The notes under the pieces are model-generated. The model was not told the DNA's origin and searched no databases. It saw only the letters and a program-made list of their open reading frames with translations. The position numbers and the translations under genes were made by a program. 64,000 bases of DNA from Cynocephalus volans (lineage: Eukaryota > Chordata > Mammalia > Dermoptera > Cynocephalidae). Every line of letters starts with the position of its first letter. Position 1 is the stretch's first letter. The stretch spans positions 17,521,577 through 17,585,576 of the forward strand of contig NC_084462.1 of the NCBI RefSeq assembly GCF_027409185.1, read 5' to 3'. Below are positions 35,621 through 46,028 of the stretch, one piece after another.

Positions 35621-37467
35621 TGAGGCTCCAAGGGCCCGGCCCCAAGCCCCAGCCTTCGCAGTTCTTTCATATTCCATGAGTTACCCTGACTGGCCTCTTC
35701 TTGGCCAGGGCTGCTCCCAGACCTGGGCTTCCTTTAGCCTCTGACATCCTCACTAAGGCCGCAAGTGGGGAGTGAGTGTGAGCAGAGCAGGAAGGGGATG
35801 TTGAGGGGTGGCTCAGACTGCAGGAGGGCTGCCACTCCCCAGGGTACAGGACACAACTGTCGGAATTGCCACCACCCCCAAGTTGGGAATGTCCCCACTG
35901 GACGGGCCTCAAGAGGGAGTTTAGAAGTGGGCAAGGGCCTCAGGTGGCGAGAGGGGGAGGGTGGTGCCTTTTCCCTTTCCCATTTTATCCCCTCTCAGCC
36001 ATCCCCTCCTACTTGGAGCCTATTTAGTGCCCCCCACCCCAGGTGCCCCAGGTGCTCTGGGCTGCTCTGCCCTTGTTGGGGGAGAGGAGACTGAGACTCG
36101 GGCCCTGCTGGAGGGGCCAGGAGGGTCTGGGGAGGGGACTTTTCCTCCCCACTCATGGAGACCTAAAATATGGAGGGGGGCTGAAACACAGGGAGGCCAG
36201 CTGGACCCCATCCTACCCCCATCAGCAAGGCAGAGGCACCGCCCCCTCCCCCAATACAAAACCAAGACCACAGCCCAGAGAGAAGGCCATGCCCAGCTCA
36301 CCTCCCTAGGGGTCCCTGCCCTTCACAGGAGGAGGAGAACCTTCTCACCGGGCCAGCCATGCCCCCAGGACGCACCAGGCTGAGTGGACCAGCCCAGGAT
36401 CATACGTCTGAACCAGCAGGACGACGTCCTGGGAGAAGAGGACCTGCAAGGGGGGCACGATGGGGGCTGCACCCCCACCCAGCTTGCTGAGAAACGAGCG
36501 CTGGGCTCCCTCCAGCAATGACCATAGCTTGCCGAGGCTGCTGCGGGAACCTGGGGCGCCTGGCAGGGAAGGGGTGCAAGCAGGAGTTGCAGAGCCTCCT
36601 TCTTACCCCCACCCCTTCCTGGCGTCATGGGACTGGGGGGACGGCAGATAAAGAGGGGAGGCTGTCAGGTCTCACCCAAGTGGGGTGATGCCAAGGGAAA
36701 AGGATCCCCACTTTCCAATCCCAGAGACCTCATGACCCTCTGCGAGTACCCCCAAGACGAGAATGAACCTCCAGGAGCGCTTCCCCATCCCCATGGGCGC
36801 CAGCTTGTCCCACTCTGGTCCCTGCCCCAGGCTCAGTGTGGAGGCCACAACCCCGCCCAAACCCTGGTTCCAGCGGGTCCTTCCTGCCCACAGGTACCCA
36901 TGGTCCCCAGTGTGCCGTCTCCTGTCCCCTGGGGCCCCAACCCGGAGGATCCCTCCTCTCCTCGTGACCCGGAGTCTCCGCGGCCTCCGCGAACGGGGGC
37001 TGAGGTCCCTTCGCCGAGCGGCTTGAGAGGAGGCGCCACTTGGTGCTGAAAAGACAGCTCCGGCCGGCGGGTGTCCCAGAAGGGAGGAAGAAGACGACGC
37101 GGAAATGACCAGAAATGACCAAGTGGGTGAGGGGCGCCGCGGGCCAGGCAGGGAGCGGGAGCAGGGGTCAGAGTACGGTGCGCAGGGGTGGCGCCGGCCT
37201 TGCCCCTGACCACTGGTCACACCTCGCCCGAGCCCAGGTGTCCAGTGCAGAAAGTCCTCCCCCGCAGCAGCCCTCCGCCTCCCACAGTTGTTACTCCATT
37301 TCGCAGATGAGGAAACTGAGGCTCCAAAGGGGCCACATTCCCTGTGTAGAAGGAGTGCCTGCCCCCTTGGCTCCCAGGGGGGCTTCATCTGTAGTCAAAA
37401 ATGGATGGGCCTGGACATGGGGCCAAGCAGGTGGCCTCTGCCTCTCTGTGACAATCTGATTTCTCAA
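35621..37467. other. Intergenic, with GC-rich patch
   Basis: GC-rich sequence with many chance frames (for example a 238-codon minus frame at 36672-37388 without recognisable domains). A CpG-denser patch at 36940-37215 is listed separately, and a small MIR core is at 37290-37330 ('gatgaggaaactgaggctcc'). Confidence 0.5.
36940..37215. promoter_or_regulatory. CpG-rich patch, possible small CpG island
   Basis: Clustered CpGs ('gtctccgcggcctccgcgaacg', 'ggcgccgcgggcc', 'gacgacgcggaa') stand out from CpG-poor surroundings; elsewhere in the window only the CHST12 exon is as rich. It could be a promoter or enhancer of an unannotated transcript, but no adjacent coding exon was recognised. No count was run. 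Confidence 0.35.
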
Positions 37468-38059
37468 TGATTTTTTAAAACATAGTTTAAATAGTTCCCG
37501 TTTCCCCTCCCCTCAGCCCCTGACAACCACCCTTGGAATCATACAATGTTGACCTTTTGTGACTAGCCTATTGCACTTAGCATAATGTCCTGTTGCAGCG
37601 TGTCAGAATTTCCTTCCTTTTTAAGGTGGAGTAATACTCCGTTGTATGGATGGACCACGCTTTATTTATTCATCCCTTGGGTTCCTTCTACCTTTTGGCT
37701 CCTGTGAATAGTGCTGCTGTGAACATGGGTGCACAAATATCTCTTTTGAGTCCCTGCTTTCAATTCTTTGGGGCATATCTCCAGAAGTGGTATTGCTGGA
37801 CCATATGGTAATTCTATGTTTAATTTTTTTAGGATCTGCCACACTGTTTTCCGCAGGCTGCACCATGTTAAATTTCCACCAGCACAGCACAAGGATTCCA
37901 ATTTCCCCACATCCTCACCAACACTTGCTATTTTCTGTTTTTTTTTAATAGTAGCTGTCCTAATGGGTTTGTGGTTTTGATTTGAATTTCCCTAATGATC
38001 AGTGATGTTGAGCAGATTTTCATGTGCTTATTTGCCATTTGTGTATCTTCTTTGGATAA

Positions 38060-38188
38060 ATGGATATTCGACACTGTTTTAAAATGTACCTGGGATTTTG
38101 TTTTTATTCGGGTATGGTGAGGCATATGGATATTCGACACTGTTTTAAAATGTACCTGGGATTTTGTTTTTATTCGGGTATGGTGAGG
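38060..38188. repeat. 66-bp tandem duplication, two copies
   Basis: 'atggatattcgacactg...ggtatggtgaggc' occurs at 38060 and again from 38126, nearly perfect through the end of the second copy. It lies at the R/U5-like end of the LTR. Confidence 0.92.
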
Positions 38189-38655
38189 CCGACAGATCAG
38201 GAAATGTCCACCATTGAAAAGATAGGTTGTCACTTACAGTTCCCAAGAGGACAGGGTAGGGCATGACATGCAGGGCCACATGTGCAATCACCAGGTCTGT
38301 GGGCAAAATCCTTTTCTGTGGTTTTTGCAGGAGAGAATGGGTGAGGCTGAGTGAGCAGCCCAGCAGGACTAGGTTGGAAGTTTGAATCATTTCAGTGGGC
38401 TCTGGGCTCCTGGAGTGGTTTCTAGTTGTCTGGCTCCTGGCCCTGGGGTGATTTGGGGTAGGAGGATGGTACCCCAAATTGGAGAAGGATGGGGGTATGA
38501 ACTTGGGACTGGTTGATTTGCATAGCAAAGGTGTGCTCACAGGTAAGTCATTTGGGGCCTCTAGGGATTAGCTAACCCTGGAAGGCACAGTCCCTCCCCA
38601 GTCCACAAGGCCCCAAGATAACAAAGGACCATAAAATATAAAAAATGTAAAAACA
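38061..38655 (-). mobile_element. ERV-type solo LTR with duplicated 66-bp poly(A) segment
   Basis: Foreign block between two L1 halves that would join smoothly without it. On minus it has U3-like sequence (ATGCAAATCAACCAG, TTAGCTAATCCCTAGAGG) and a poly(A)-signal segment (ACCCGAATAAAAACAAAATC). That last segment is present twice in tandem, period 66 bp (38060-38125 and 38126-38188), so the LTR has two AATAAA signals. No internal retroviral genes. The class I ERV assignment is from general appearance only. Confidence 0.65.
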
Positions 38656-38686
38656 TTGATTCAAAGCCTTTTGCCCATTTAAAAAT

Positions 38687-38734
38687 CAGGTTGTTGGTTT
38701 TGTTTTTGGTGGCTGGCCGGTAGGGCAGGTTGTT
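38687..38734 (-). mobile_element. Severely truncated tRNA SINE (about 28 bp) with TSD
   Basis: Only the 3' end of the SINE (GCCCTACCGGCCAGCCACCAA on minus, then an A-rich tail) is present at about 38697-38725, bracketed by 'caggttgtt' at 38687-38695 and 38726-38734. The bracketing word is L1 sequence. A 5'-truncated insertion. Confidence 0.7.
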
Positions 38735-39110
38735 TGTTTTTTGTTGTTGTTGAGTTGTGAGTGTTCTTCATAGATTCTGTATATTAGTCTCATATCGGAG
38801 ATATGACTTTCAAATATTTTCTCCCATTCAGTGGGTTGCCTTTTCACTCCACTGACCGTGCCCTTTAATACACAAAAGTTTTTAACTTTGATGCAGTCCA
38901 ATTTCTCTATTTTTTTCTTTTGTTGCCTGTGCTGTTGGTGTCATATCCAAGACGTCATTCCCAAATCTAATGCCATGAAGATTTTCCCCTCTGTTTCTTC
39001 TGAGTTGTACAGTTCTAGCTCTCACATTTGGCTCTCTGATCCATGTTGAGTTAATTTTCACTTATAGTGTAGGATTCTGACTTTATTCTTCTGTGTGGGG
39101 AGATGCAGTC

Positions 39111-39654
39111 TTCCAACATCACTGCTCACCTGCACTGATTTTCACTTCTTGCTCTGGCAGTGAGGAGCCCGGCCCCGTCCTCTACCACTTATTTACTTGT
39201 TCAGTTCTAATATGTGTAGTTTCAGGATTGCTAAGCCATACCCTCGTGAAAAACCAATCTACCAACCAGTGTTGAGTGTTTATAGACAGTCGTTTTTGTC
39301 TTTAGCCTTATAGAATCCAGACAGGACAGTGTTGTTCAACATGACTCAGATCATCCTCTTTCCCCCTTCCTCTTGCACTGAGGGATGTCACACATTTGTA
39401 ATTCAATTAGAACCAGTTCTTACAGACTGCATTCCATCCTGGGTTCCCCTGGCATCGGGGCTAACTTTTTAAATTTTTGCATACAGTGAAGTTTGCTCTT
39501 CGTGGTGTGTAGTTCAATGGGTTTTGGCAAATGCAGGGGGTCACGCATCCACCAGGGCCCCGCACAGAGTGGTTTTGTCTTCCTGGCCACTCTCTGCACA
39601 ACCCCTTGTAATCAACCTCTCCTCTTTCCCCAGCCTCTGGCAACTCTATCCATG
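39111..39654. other. Intergenic, nothing assigned
   Basis: Possibly further diverged L1 pieces ('ggttttggcaaatgc' near 39521 resembles L1). No gene. Confidence 0.4.
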
Positions 39655-39925
39655 AGGATCTTTTTTAAAAAATGGCTTTTTTGGAGATATAATTCACATA
39701 CCATACAATTCAGCCATTTAAAGTACAATTGAATAGTGTTTTGGTATGTTGCATTACTAATTTTAAAAATTGTGGTAAAATACGCATAACGCACAATTTG
39801 CTATTGTCACCATTTTAAGTGTATAGTTCAGCGGTGGCATTAACTGCATTCACCGTGTTGGGCCACCACGAGGACTATTTCTAAAAATTTTTTTATCATT
39901 CCAAACAGAAACTCTAATAATTTCT
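39655..39925 (-). mobile_element. L1 LINE 3' UTR fragment
   Basis: Reversed L1 3' UTR words: 'gagatataattcacataccatac', 'ttgtggtaaaatacgcataac', 'agtgtatagttcagcggtggc' (in part). A short orphan 3' end. Confidence 0.75.
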
Positions 39926-40145
39926 TAAGTAATAAGAATGTAACAAAGTTTCAAAAATGTTATATGTACATATGGAAAATGTAAAGAGTATATTTTCTGC
40001 TAATTCAATTAGTAAAAGAAAAAAAAGATACAGGGAGGATTGCATTTATAGGAAGTTCTAAAATAGACAAACCTAATAGATAGTGTAAAAAAATAAGAAT
40101 AGCAGTTCCAGGGTTGAGTAGAGGGGGGTCGACTGGGAAGGGGTC
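39926..40145. other. AT-rich spacer
   Basis: A-rich sequence with no recognised family. Confidence 0.4.
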
Positions 40146-40473
40146 TGTCTTAGTCAGCTCGGGCTGTCAAACAGAATACCATAGACTGTGCCTAAGCAAC
40201 ATTTATTTTATTGTAGATCTGGAGGCTGGGAGGTCCAAGAGGTGAAGGCTCTTTTCCTCGCTTGCAAACAGCCACCTTCTTACAATGAGAGAGAGGGATC
40301 TTTCTCTCCCCCTCTTCTTATAAGGCCACAATTCTATTGGATTTAGGGTCCCACCCTTATAAACTCACTTAACCTTAATTAACTCCTAAAGACCCCATTT
40401 CCATATACAGTCACATTGAGGGCTTAGAGCTTCAGCATATGAACTTGGAAGGGACGCAATTCAGTCCATAGCA
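40146..40473 (-). mobile_element. MLT1-class solo LTR
   Basis: On minus it starts TGCTATGGACTGAATTG and on plus it opens 'tgtcttagtcagctcgggctg', the two ends of an MLT1-type LTR. Internal 'ggaggctgggaggtccaag' is present. About 330 bp, no internal part. Confidence 0.75.
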
Positions 40474-43400
40474 GGGCCCAACAGAGCTTTATGGCGTGCT
40501 GGTGATGTTCTGTACCTTGAGACAGGTTGAAGTTACCCAGGTGGGCAAATATGTCAGAACTCATCAAATGGTATGTTTAAGATGTGTACATTTCATTGTA
40601 CTTTCAAGAAAGAAGAGCTATAAACAATTATTGGACTTTAGTTAACAATGTGCATGCTGTCATATCCAGATTGATGTATATGAATATTAGCCACTTTGAA
40701 ATGCATCCAAAGCCAAGGTGGATAAATACGGGATTAAGTGGACAGAGAAAATGCTCTTGTTGAATCCAGGTAGTGAGTATGTGAGTGTTGGCTGAAAATT
40801 ATTTCAACTTGTATGTACATTTGAAATTTTTTGTAATAAAATGTTGGGGGAAAATTTAAAACGAAGATTTAAAAAGGACACTATGGCCTACCATAGCCCC
40901 TGCAGCCAGGTTTTCCAAATCCTTCCAGAGATGATCAGTCGACAGTCAAGTGTCTACATATCTTTTCTTTTTATTCCACCAATGTAGCAGGCCATGCTGC
41001 CAGGTAGGTTAGGTAGTGTTCTGTCCTGGCCTTTTCACTTGGCAGCATCTCTTTGGTGATCAGTCTTGTTTCCAAATGTCTGTAGGATCTGTCATTTAGC
41101 AGATCCCCTATTGATGGACACCCAGGTTGTTTCAGGCCTTGGCTGCTGCCTGCCCTGCTACAGTGAGTGAGTGATCCTGTGGGACCTCCACTCTGTAGGC
41201 AATTCCCCTCATGGGACCTCTGACCACAGACATCCACAAGGCCCCCTGATGACAGGTGGCACCCACCCAATTGGGACTTAGAAGTCACTTTCTTCCCCAT
41301 AGGAGCTGTCCTGGAGGTCCAGGGTGGTGGTTGGTGTTTGCCACACAAGCCTACTCTCTGCTCTAAGCAGAGAGGAATCACACTGTGGACTGCATGGTAG
41401 TCCCCCCAAGCATATTGCCTGGGTCACGCTGAGACCCCTCGGGAGTCCAGGCTGGCTATGCTGCAGGAAAATTCTCACTGCCTCTTCATGAAGGATGGTC
41501 GTAAAGTAAACCAGGGCAGCTGTTACTGAACAGCAGGAGACAGGTAAGCCGAGGCACAGAAATCCTGGCTGTGGCCAGGGGTGGGGGTGTGTGGAGAGCT
41601 CTCAGCTGTGCCAGGCCAGGCTGGAGACACCCCCCGGGCCTGGCATGGAGTGGCTCTGGCCTGACCTCTCACCGTCTTGGTGGGGAGGGAGGCAGGGGGA
41701 GCATGTGGTCTGTATCCTGCTGCACTTGCTGGACACTGTAGCTCCCCTCCTCACAACCACCCCATTTTACTGTAGAGGAAACCGAGGCTCAGGGAAGCTG
41801 TGATTTACTCAAGTCCATGTGGCAATTATTCATTCCATCTTCAACTTGGTGTCAGGCCCTGGGTTCTGCAGCAAATGAAACCAGTTGGACCAGGCAATAC
41901 TTACAAATTGTCAGCCTTTGGCTCCCCTCCCTGGTTCCCCGTCAGCCTCTGGCCTTGGGCCCAGGCTATCATTTTGTGGGAACAAAAACCTTGGGCGCAG
42001 GAATGCAGATCCCACCCTGCCCCAGTATTGGAAGTGGGTCTTTGCAACATAGAGTTGGGGTTGAGCAAGGCAGTGTCTGGAGCGCCCTCTGCTGGTCGGT
42101 CTGTGTCTCATGGGGCTTGAGAGGCCTCAGGAAAGGGCTGGTATATGGGAAGGGGACACAGCAGGGCATCCCCCACCCTGGGACCACCAATACCTCTGTC
42201 CTAGTGGAGAGGGGTGGACAGAGCAGAGGCCTGGTGGAGAAGGGAGGACAGAGTGGAGGACAAATCAGGGCAGAAGTTGATTTTAAAGCAGAGATCTCAA
42301 ACTTGACTACAGATCGATATCTTCTTTAGGTCTTGTCACACTGGTGAGTGTTTAAAAACAGAGATATCAGACAACAATTGAACTTCAGATTCCTAAAAAT
42401 AAAAATATATACCCACTCTGGGCCCACATTTCCCTGTGCATAGTTGGAAGAAACTGAAGAGGATGGAGTATGTGCATTTCTGTTAGCCACAGGCCCCACC
42501 AATCCCTATTGCCCTGCACTCATCTGCCTCATTTAGTCACATTTGCCCTCCGGGCCTTGTGGGCATTTGAACCCCCTCCCTGACCACCCAGAGAGTCTGG
42601 CACCTTTGTCCAGTTGATGGTACTGGAAATCCTGTGGACCTAACCCTCCAAGGACTGCAGCCTCCTTGCAAAGGCGGCTGTGTTTCCCCAGATGGGCCCA
42701 TCCCAATGGCTTTCCCCCACACAACACCAGAAAGAGAAATGAGAGGAAGATAAGTCTTCTGAGAGATATAGCTCAGCTTGCCAGGAGCAGGGGGCTGCCC
42801 TAGTTGACTTCTTGCAGCATCATAAGCTGGAGCACAACACCCTGCTGATGCCTTTGGTCTCTGAAGGATGTCAAGGACTGTGTGGGCTCCTTCTAAGGGG
42901 CTTCTGTTATGGCACAAGAGAGGAATAGGGAATGCATGAGGGGAGGAGCAAATTTAAGTCAACTCTGGAATCTGCCCTCAGTCAGCAGGCAGATGGACTG
43001 CCAGATGTACTGCCTGTCACTAAAAAGGTTCAATTGGGATGAGCTTTGGGCCAGCCTGGGCTGAGGGTGGAGGTAAGACCTGGTTCCCGACCTCCAGAAG
43101 AGGCAGCATGATGTGGCGGCGGGGCCTAGAGGGAAGGAGAGCAGCAAGAGCCCAGCTGGGGGTCAGAGAAGGCTTCCTGGAGGAGGAGGTGTCATCTGAG
43201 CTGAGGTGGCATGTAGAGGAATGAGCTGCTTAGAGAAGAGCCAGTGAATCTGTCCATTGGGTCCATGGTGCTGGCCTGGGGCATGGCTACAGGCTTGATG
43301 GATGAGGTTGGCTGGGGCCAGATCAGACAGGAACCCATGCTGTGGGCTGAGGGCAATGGGAGCCGTGGAGAGGGTGATAGCAAGCACGGGCAGTTCCTAC

Positions 43401-43614
43401 AGGAGGATGCTTTGAGATCACAGCTCCCTGCACCCATTTTCTAGGTGGGAACACTGAGAACCAAGGATATCTTAGGGTTATGGGCCCCTCCAATCTGATT
43501 TGCCCGAGGGCAGCTTGCAACCTGAAGTGAATAGAAGGGCTGATTCCCAGGTGACTCAGCTCAGGGCCAGGGGTTGAGGGATGGACTGGACATGTGGGCA
43601 TGTGTGCACATGTG
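40474..43614. other. Intergenic with MIR remnant
   Basis: A MIR core is visible at about 41760-41830 ('ccattttactgtagaggaaaccgaggctcaggg' in part). Bases 40500-40870 are AT-rich L1-age sequence. No gene or RNA recognised. Longest frame about 170 codons (41817-42329), without motifs. Confidence 0.45.
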
Positions 43615-43775
43615 TGTGAAAATATGTCAGACCTGGATTTTTTGGCCAACTCCATCTCTCACTTGCTGAGCAACACTGGGCAAGTCACTTAATCTCTCTG
43701 AGCCTGTTTCCACATCCATAAAATAAGCGTTACAGTTCTTACCTTGTTGAGTTCTTGGGAGATGGTGTGGGCCCG
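43615..43775 (+). mobile_element. MIR SINE, 5' and core part
   Basis: 'gacctggattttttggccaac', 'actgggcaagtcacttaatctctctgagcc' (in part) and 'catccataaaataagcg' appear in the canonical MIR order. Confidence 0.8.
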
Positions 43776-44494
43776 TCCCCAAGTTGTCCCTGGGCTCAGC
43801 CATCCCCCAACAAGAAAAGAGCCTAGCATATTCTCACACTTTACTACATTCTCACCTTATGTTGCTTTTGGGGAGGCAGAGCTTCATGGGTGGGAAGACC
43901 GAGGCCCAGGGAGGGTGCGCGGCCAGCTCAGGTCATGAGGCAAGGACCCAGAACATTGAGCAGAGACACCCCCCCCACCACCACCACCATGGGGCTTGGA
44001 GTCTGCAGGAGCAGGAGAAGCCAAGACCATCACAGATCCAGGCCTCATAGGCTGCCGGTGTGGGTTAAACATTTTCCCACCGCCCAAGTCCCTCCCATGG
44101 CCAAGATTTGGTCAGTGCACATCTGCCCGCCTGCCCTCAGCCCCTCCTAGTTGACACAAGGCCAGGCCTCCTGCAGGGGTGGCAGGAAGGGGCTCCTGGC
44201 CAGCTGGGCTGTGGATGCAGACGAGGAAGTGAGTGGAGACAGGAAGGAAGCTACACAGCTGGAGTCTGGGCCACACTGTCTCACCTGCGGGGGGGCTGGA
44301 GCGGAGAGGGCCCGACGACCCCCTCTGCCCTGCTGGGGAGGCATATAGAGTTGCTGGGCCCTCCCCTCTCCAGGCCCCACCCTGCTGCTGACTTCCTGCA
44401 CCCACCCCAGCCTCAGTTTCTCCATCTTTAAAACCTCAGAGGGCAAAACGTTTGGGATTTACACAGTAGTGACATCATGACTAGTGGCAGCCAG
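43776..44494. other. Intergenic, nothing assigned
   Basis: Contains a short CAC run near 43970-43990. Overlapping chance frames on both strands, none with a recognisable family. Confidence 0.5.
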
Positions 44495-44690
44495 TGCGCC
44501 AAGTGTTTCACCTGCATGAAATCATCTGAGCGGCATAACACCCTATGAGCTGCGGGCTCTACGTGTCACCCGTTTCACAGAGGAGCCAGCAGTTCAGAGG
44601 ACCTGCCCAGGGACACACACAGAGAGTGGCGGAGCTGGGACCCAAACCCAGGCAGTTCCAAAGTCCAGGGCCTTGACCCCTCTGCTCTTC
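44495..44690 (+). mobile_element. MIR SINE, near complete
   Basis: 'cgccaagtgtttcacctgcatgaaatcatc', 'cccgtttcacagaggagccagcagttcag' and 'agtggcggagctgggacccaaaccc' (quoted in part) match MIR order and spacing. Confidence 0.78.
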
Positions 44691-44799
44691 TGTCTGTGTG
44701 ATCACTGACCAATACTTTTCTTTAAATAGTTCACTTGTAAAGGTTAAATACCTGCTGACTCTCATCCTAAGCTATGACATCACCGGTGTAGACAGATGC

Positions 44800-44935
44800 T
44801 AGGTACATAACGGATGATTGATAGATGCACAGTTGATGATGATAATAGAGAGACGGTAGACAGATCCATACGCACATACGTGCATGGATGATAGATAAAT
44901 GCAGATACACAGGTTCGAGTAGATGACCAGGGATG
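44800..44935. repeat. Degenerate GATA/GATG microsatellite
   Basis: Scattered 'gatgattgatagatg', 'gatgatgataatagag' and 'gatgatagataaatg' words mark a decayed tetranucleotide repeat. Confidence 0.65.
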
Positions 44936-44950
44936 GTAAGTCATATTAAA

Positions 44951-45071
44951 ATTAACACACAGGCTGGCTGGTTGCTCAGTTGGTTAGAGCGTGGTGTTGA
45001 TAATACCAAGGTCGAGGATTTAGATCCCTTACCAGCCAGCTGCCAAAAAGATCAAATAAAATAAAATAAAC
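44951..45071 (+). mobile_element. tRNA-Ile-like SINE, monomer, plus strand
   Basis: The head 'ggctggctggttgctcagttgg' (quoted in part) continues 'ttagagcgtggtgttgataa', close to tRNA-Ile through the anticodon arm, with 'aggatttagatccc' at the B-box position, 'accagccagctgcc', and an (AATAA)n tail. An imperfect flanking pair (attaacacac / aataaacacg) may be the target duplication. Confidence 0.82.
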
Positions 45072-45189
45072 ACGCAATTATGAAAACTACCAGGAAATCT
45101 GTCACTATGTGACCACTGAAGTCACCTTGCCTCCCCGCTTTGAGGTTTTTGGGCTTTGTCATCTAAAGGCTGATCCCTTCACAGACCCA

Positions 45190-45280
45190 AGGCAGGGCTA
45201 TTACTCTCATTGTCTAGATGAGAAACTGAGGCTCAGAGAGGGAGAGGTTTGTTAAAGGTCACACAGCCAGTGAGGGACAG
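45190..45280 (+). mobile_element. MIR SINE core fragment
   Basis: 'gatgagaaactgaggctcag', then 'gttaaaggtcacacagccagtgag' in part. The conserved MIR core. Confidence 0.78.
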
Positions 45281-45894
45281 ACCTGGTGATGTCCCCACTG
45301 CACGCATCTCCCACATTGCCCTCCAGAGTGTTCCCTCCCTCCCTCCCTCCAGCCCCACCTCGGCTCTCCCCCCACCACACACGCAGGAGGCAGGCGGCTG
45401 GTGCAGGAGCACGTCTCACTTCCAGGTGGGATGAGGAGAAACAGGAAGGGCCCCAACAGGAAGTAGGAGGAAGAGGAAGCTTTGCAGCCTCCAAGACATC
45501 TTGGACTGGACAGGACACAGCCCTTAGGGCTGAACCCCCCATGAGGGCGGAGCCCAGAGGGTCATGAGCCCCATGGCCTGGGTGAGGACTGGCCTGGGCC
45601 CAAGCCAGGACCCTGCTTTTCTGACCCCCGGGTCCTGCCAGGACCTTCTAGCCCATGGCCAGGAGCCCTCCCCACATCAATGTCATCTGACACTCCTCTC
45701 CCGTGTCCATCCTGGACCTACCCCAGACTCTCAATGTCCTGGGGACAAGATGAGAGAGTCAGACCATGCTGGGGCATAGGTCTCAGGGATCCCCAGCCCC
45801 CAGCCCTGGTGGGGCCATCTAGAGTCTCACAGCATTACCCCGACCCCAAACTGCCCCCCACCACAGCAGCCAAGCACCTGCAGCCTGCTCAGAT
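45281..45894. other. Intergenic downstream of GRIFIN
   Basis: GC-rich, CCCTCC-rich sequence with no recognised gene. Confidence 0.5.
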
Positions 45895-45900
45895 TTTATT
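45895..45900 (-). terminator. GRIFIN: GRIFIN poly(A) signal
   Basis: A canonical AATAAA (plus-strand tttatt) sits about 130 bp past the GRIFIN stop codon on the minus strand. It is the first canonical signal after the gene, so cleavage is expected near 45875-45885. Confidence 0.75.
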
Positions 45901-46028
45901 GAATGTAGAGCTGGGGGACACATAGAACCCACAGACGCCACCCCCACCCCCAACTTCCCCAGGGTGGGGCTTCAGGCACCCTGGACACAGGATGGGCCGA
46001 GACTCACTCCTGGGGCTACAGGTGCGGC

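Larger units (their letters stand above)
37468..39110 (-). mobile_element. L1 LINE 3' half, split by an LTR and a SINE scrap
   Basis: Minus-strand L1 3' UTR and ORF2 C-terminus (37480-38060), resuming at 38656-39110 after an inserted LTR. Typical words: 'ttgtatggatggaccac', 'tatctctttt', 'gaacatgggtgcacaaat', then 'cattcagtgggttgccttttcac' and 'ttgttgcctgtgctgttgg' in part. Multiple stops; inactive. Confidence 0.85.

Noticed and set aside
36672..37388. 238-codon minus-strand open frame
   Set aside because: Arg/Gly/Ser/Pro-rich translation of a GC-rich patch; no start context, splice or domain evidence.
44962..45040. Possible functional tRNA-Ile gene
   Set aside because: tRNA-like only in its head and B-box area; the 3' acceptor half is replaced by SINE sequence with an A-rich tail. 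Same for the other SINE heads.
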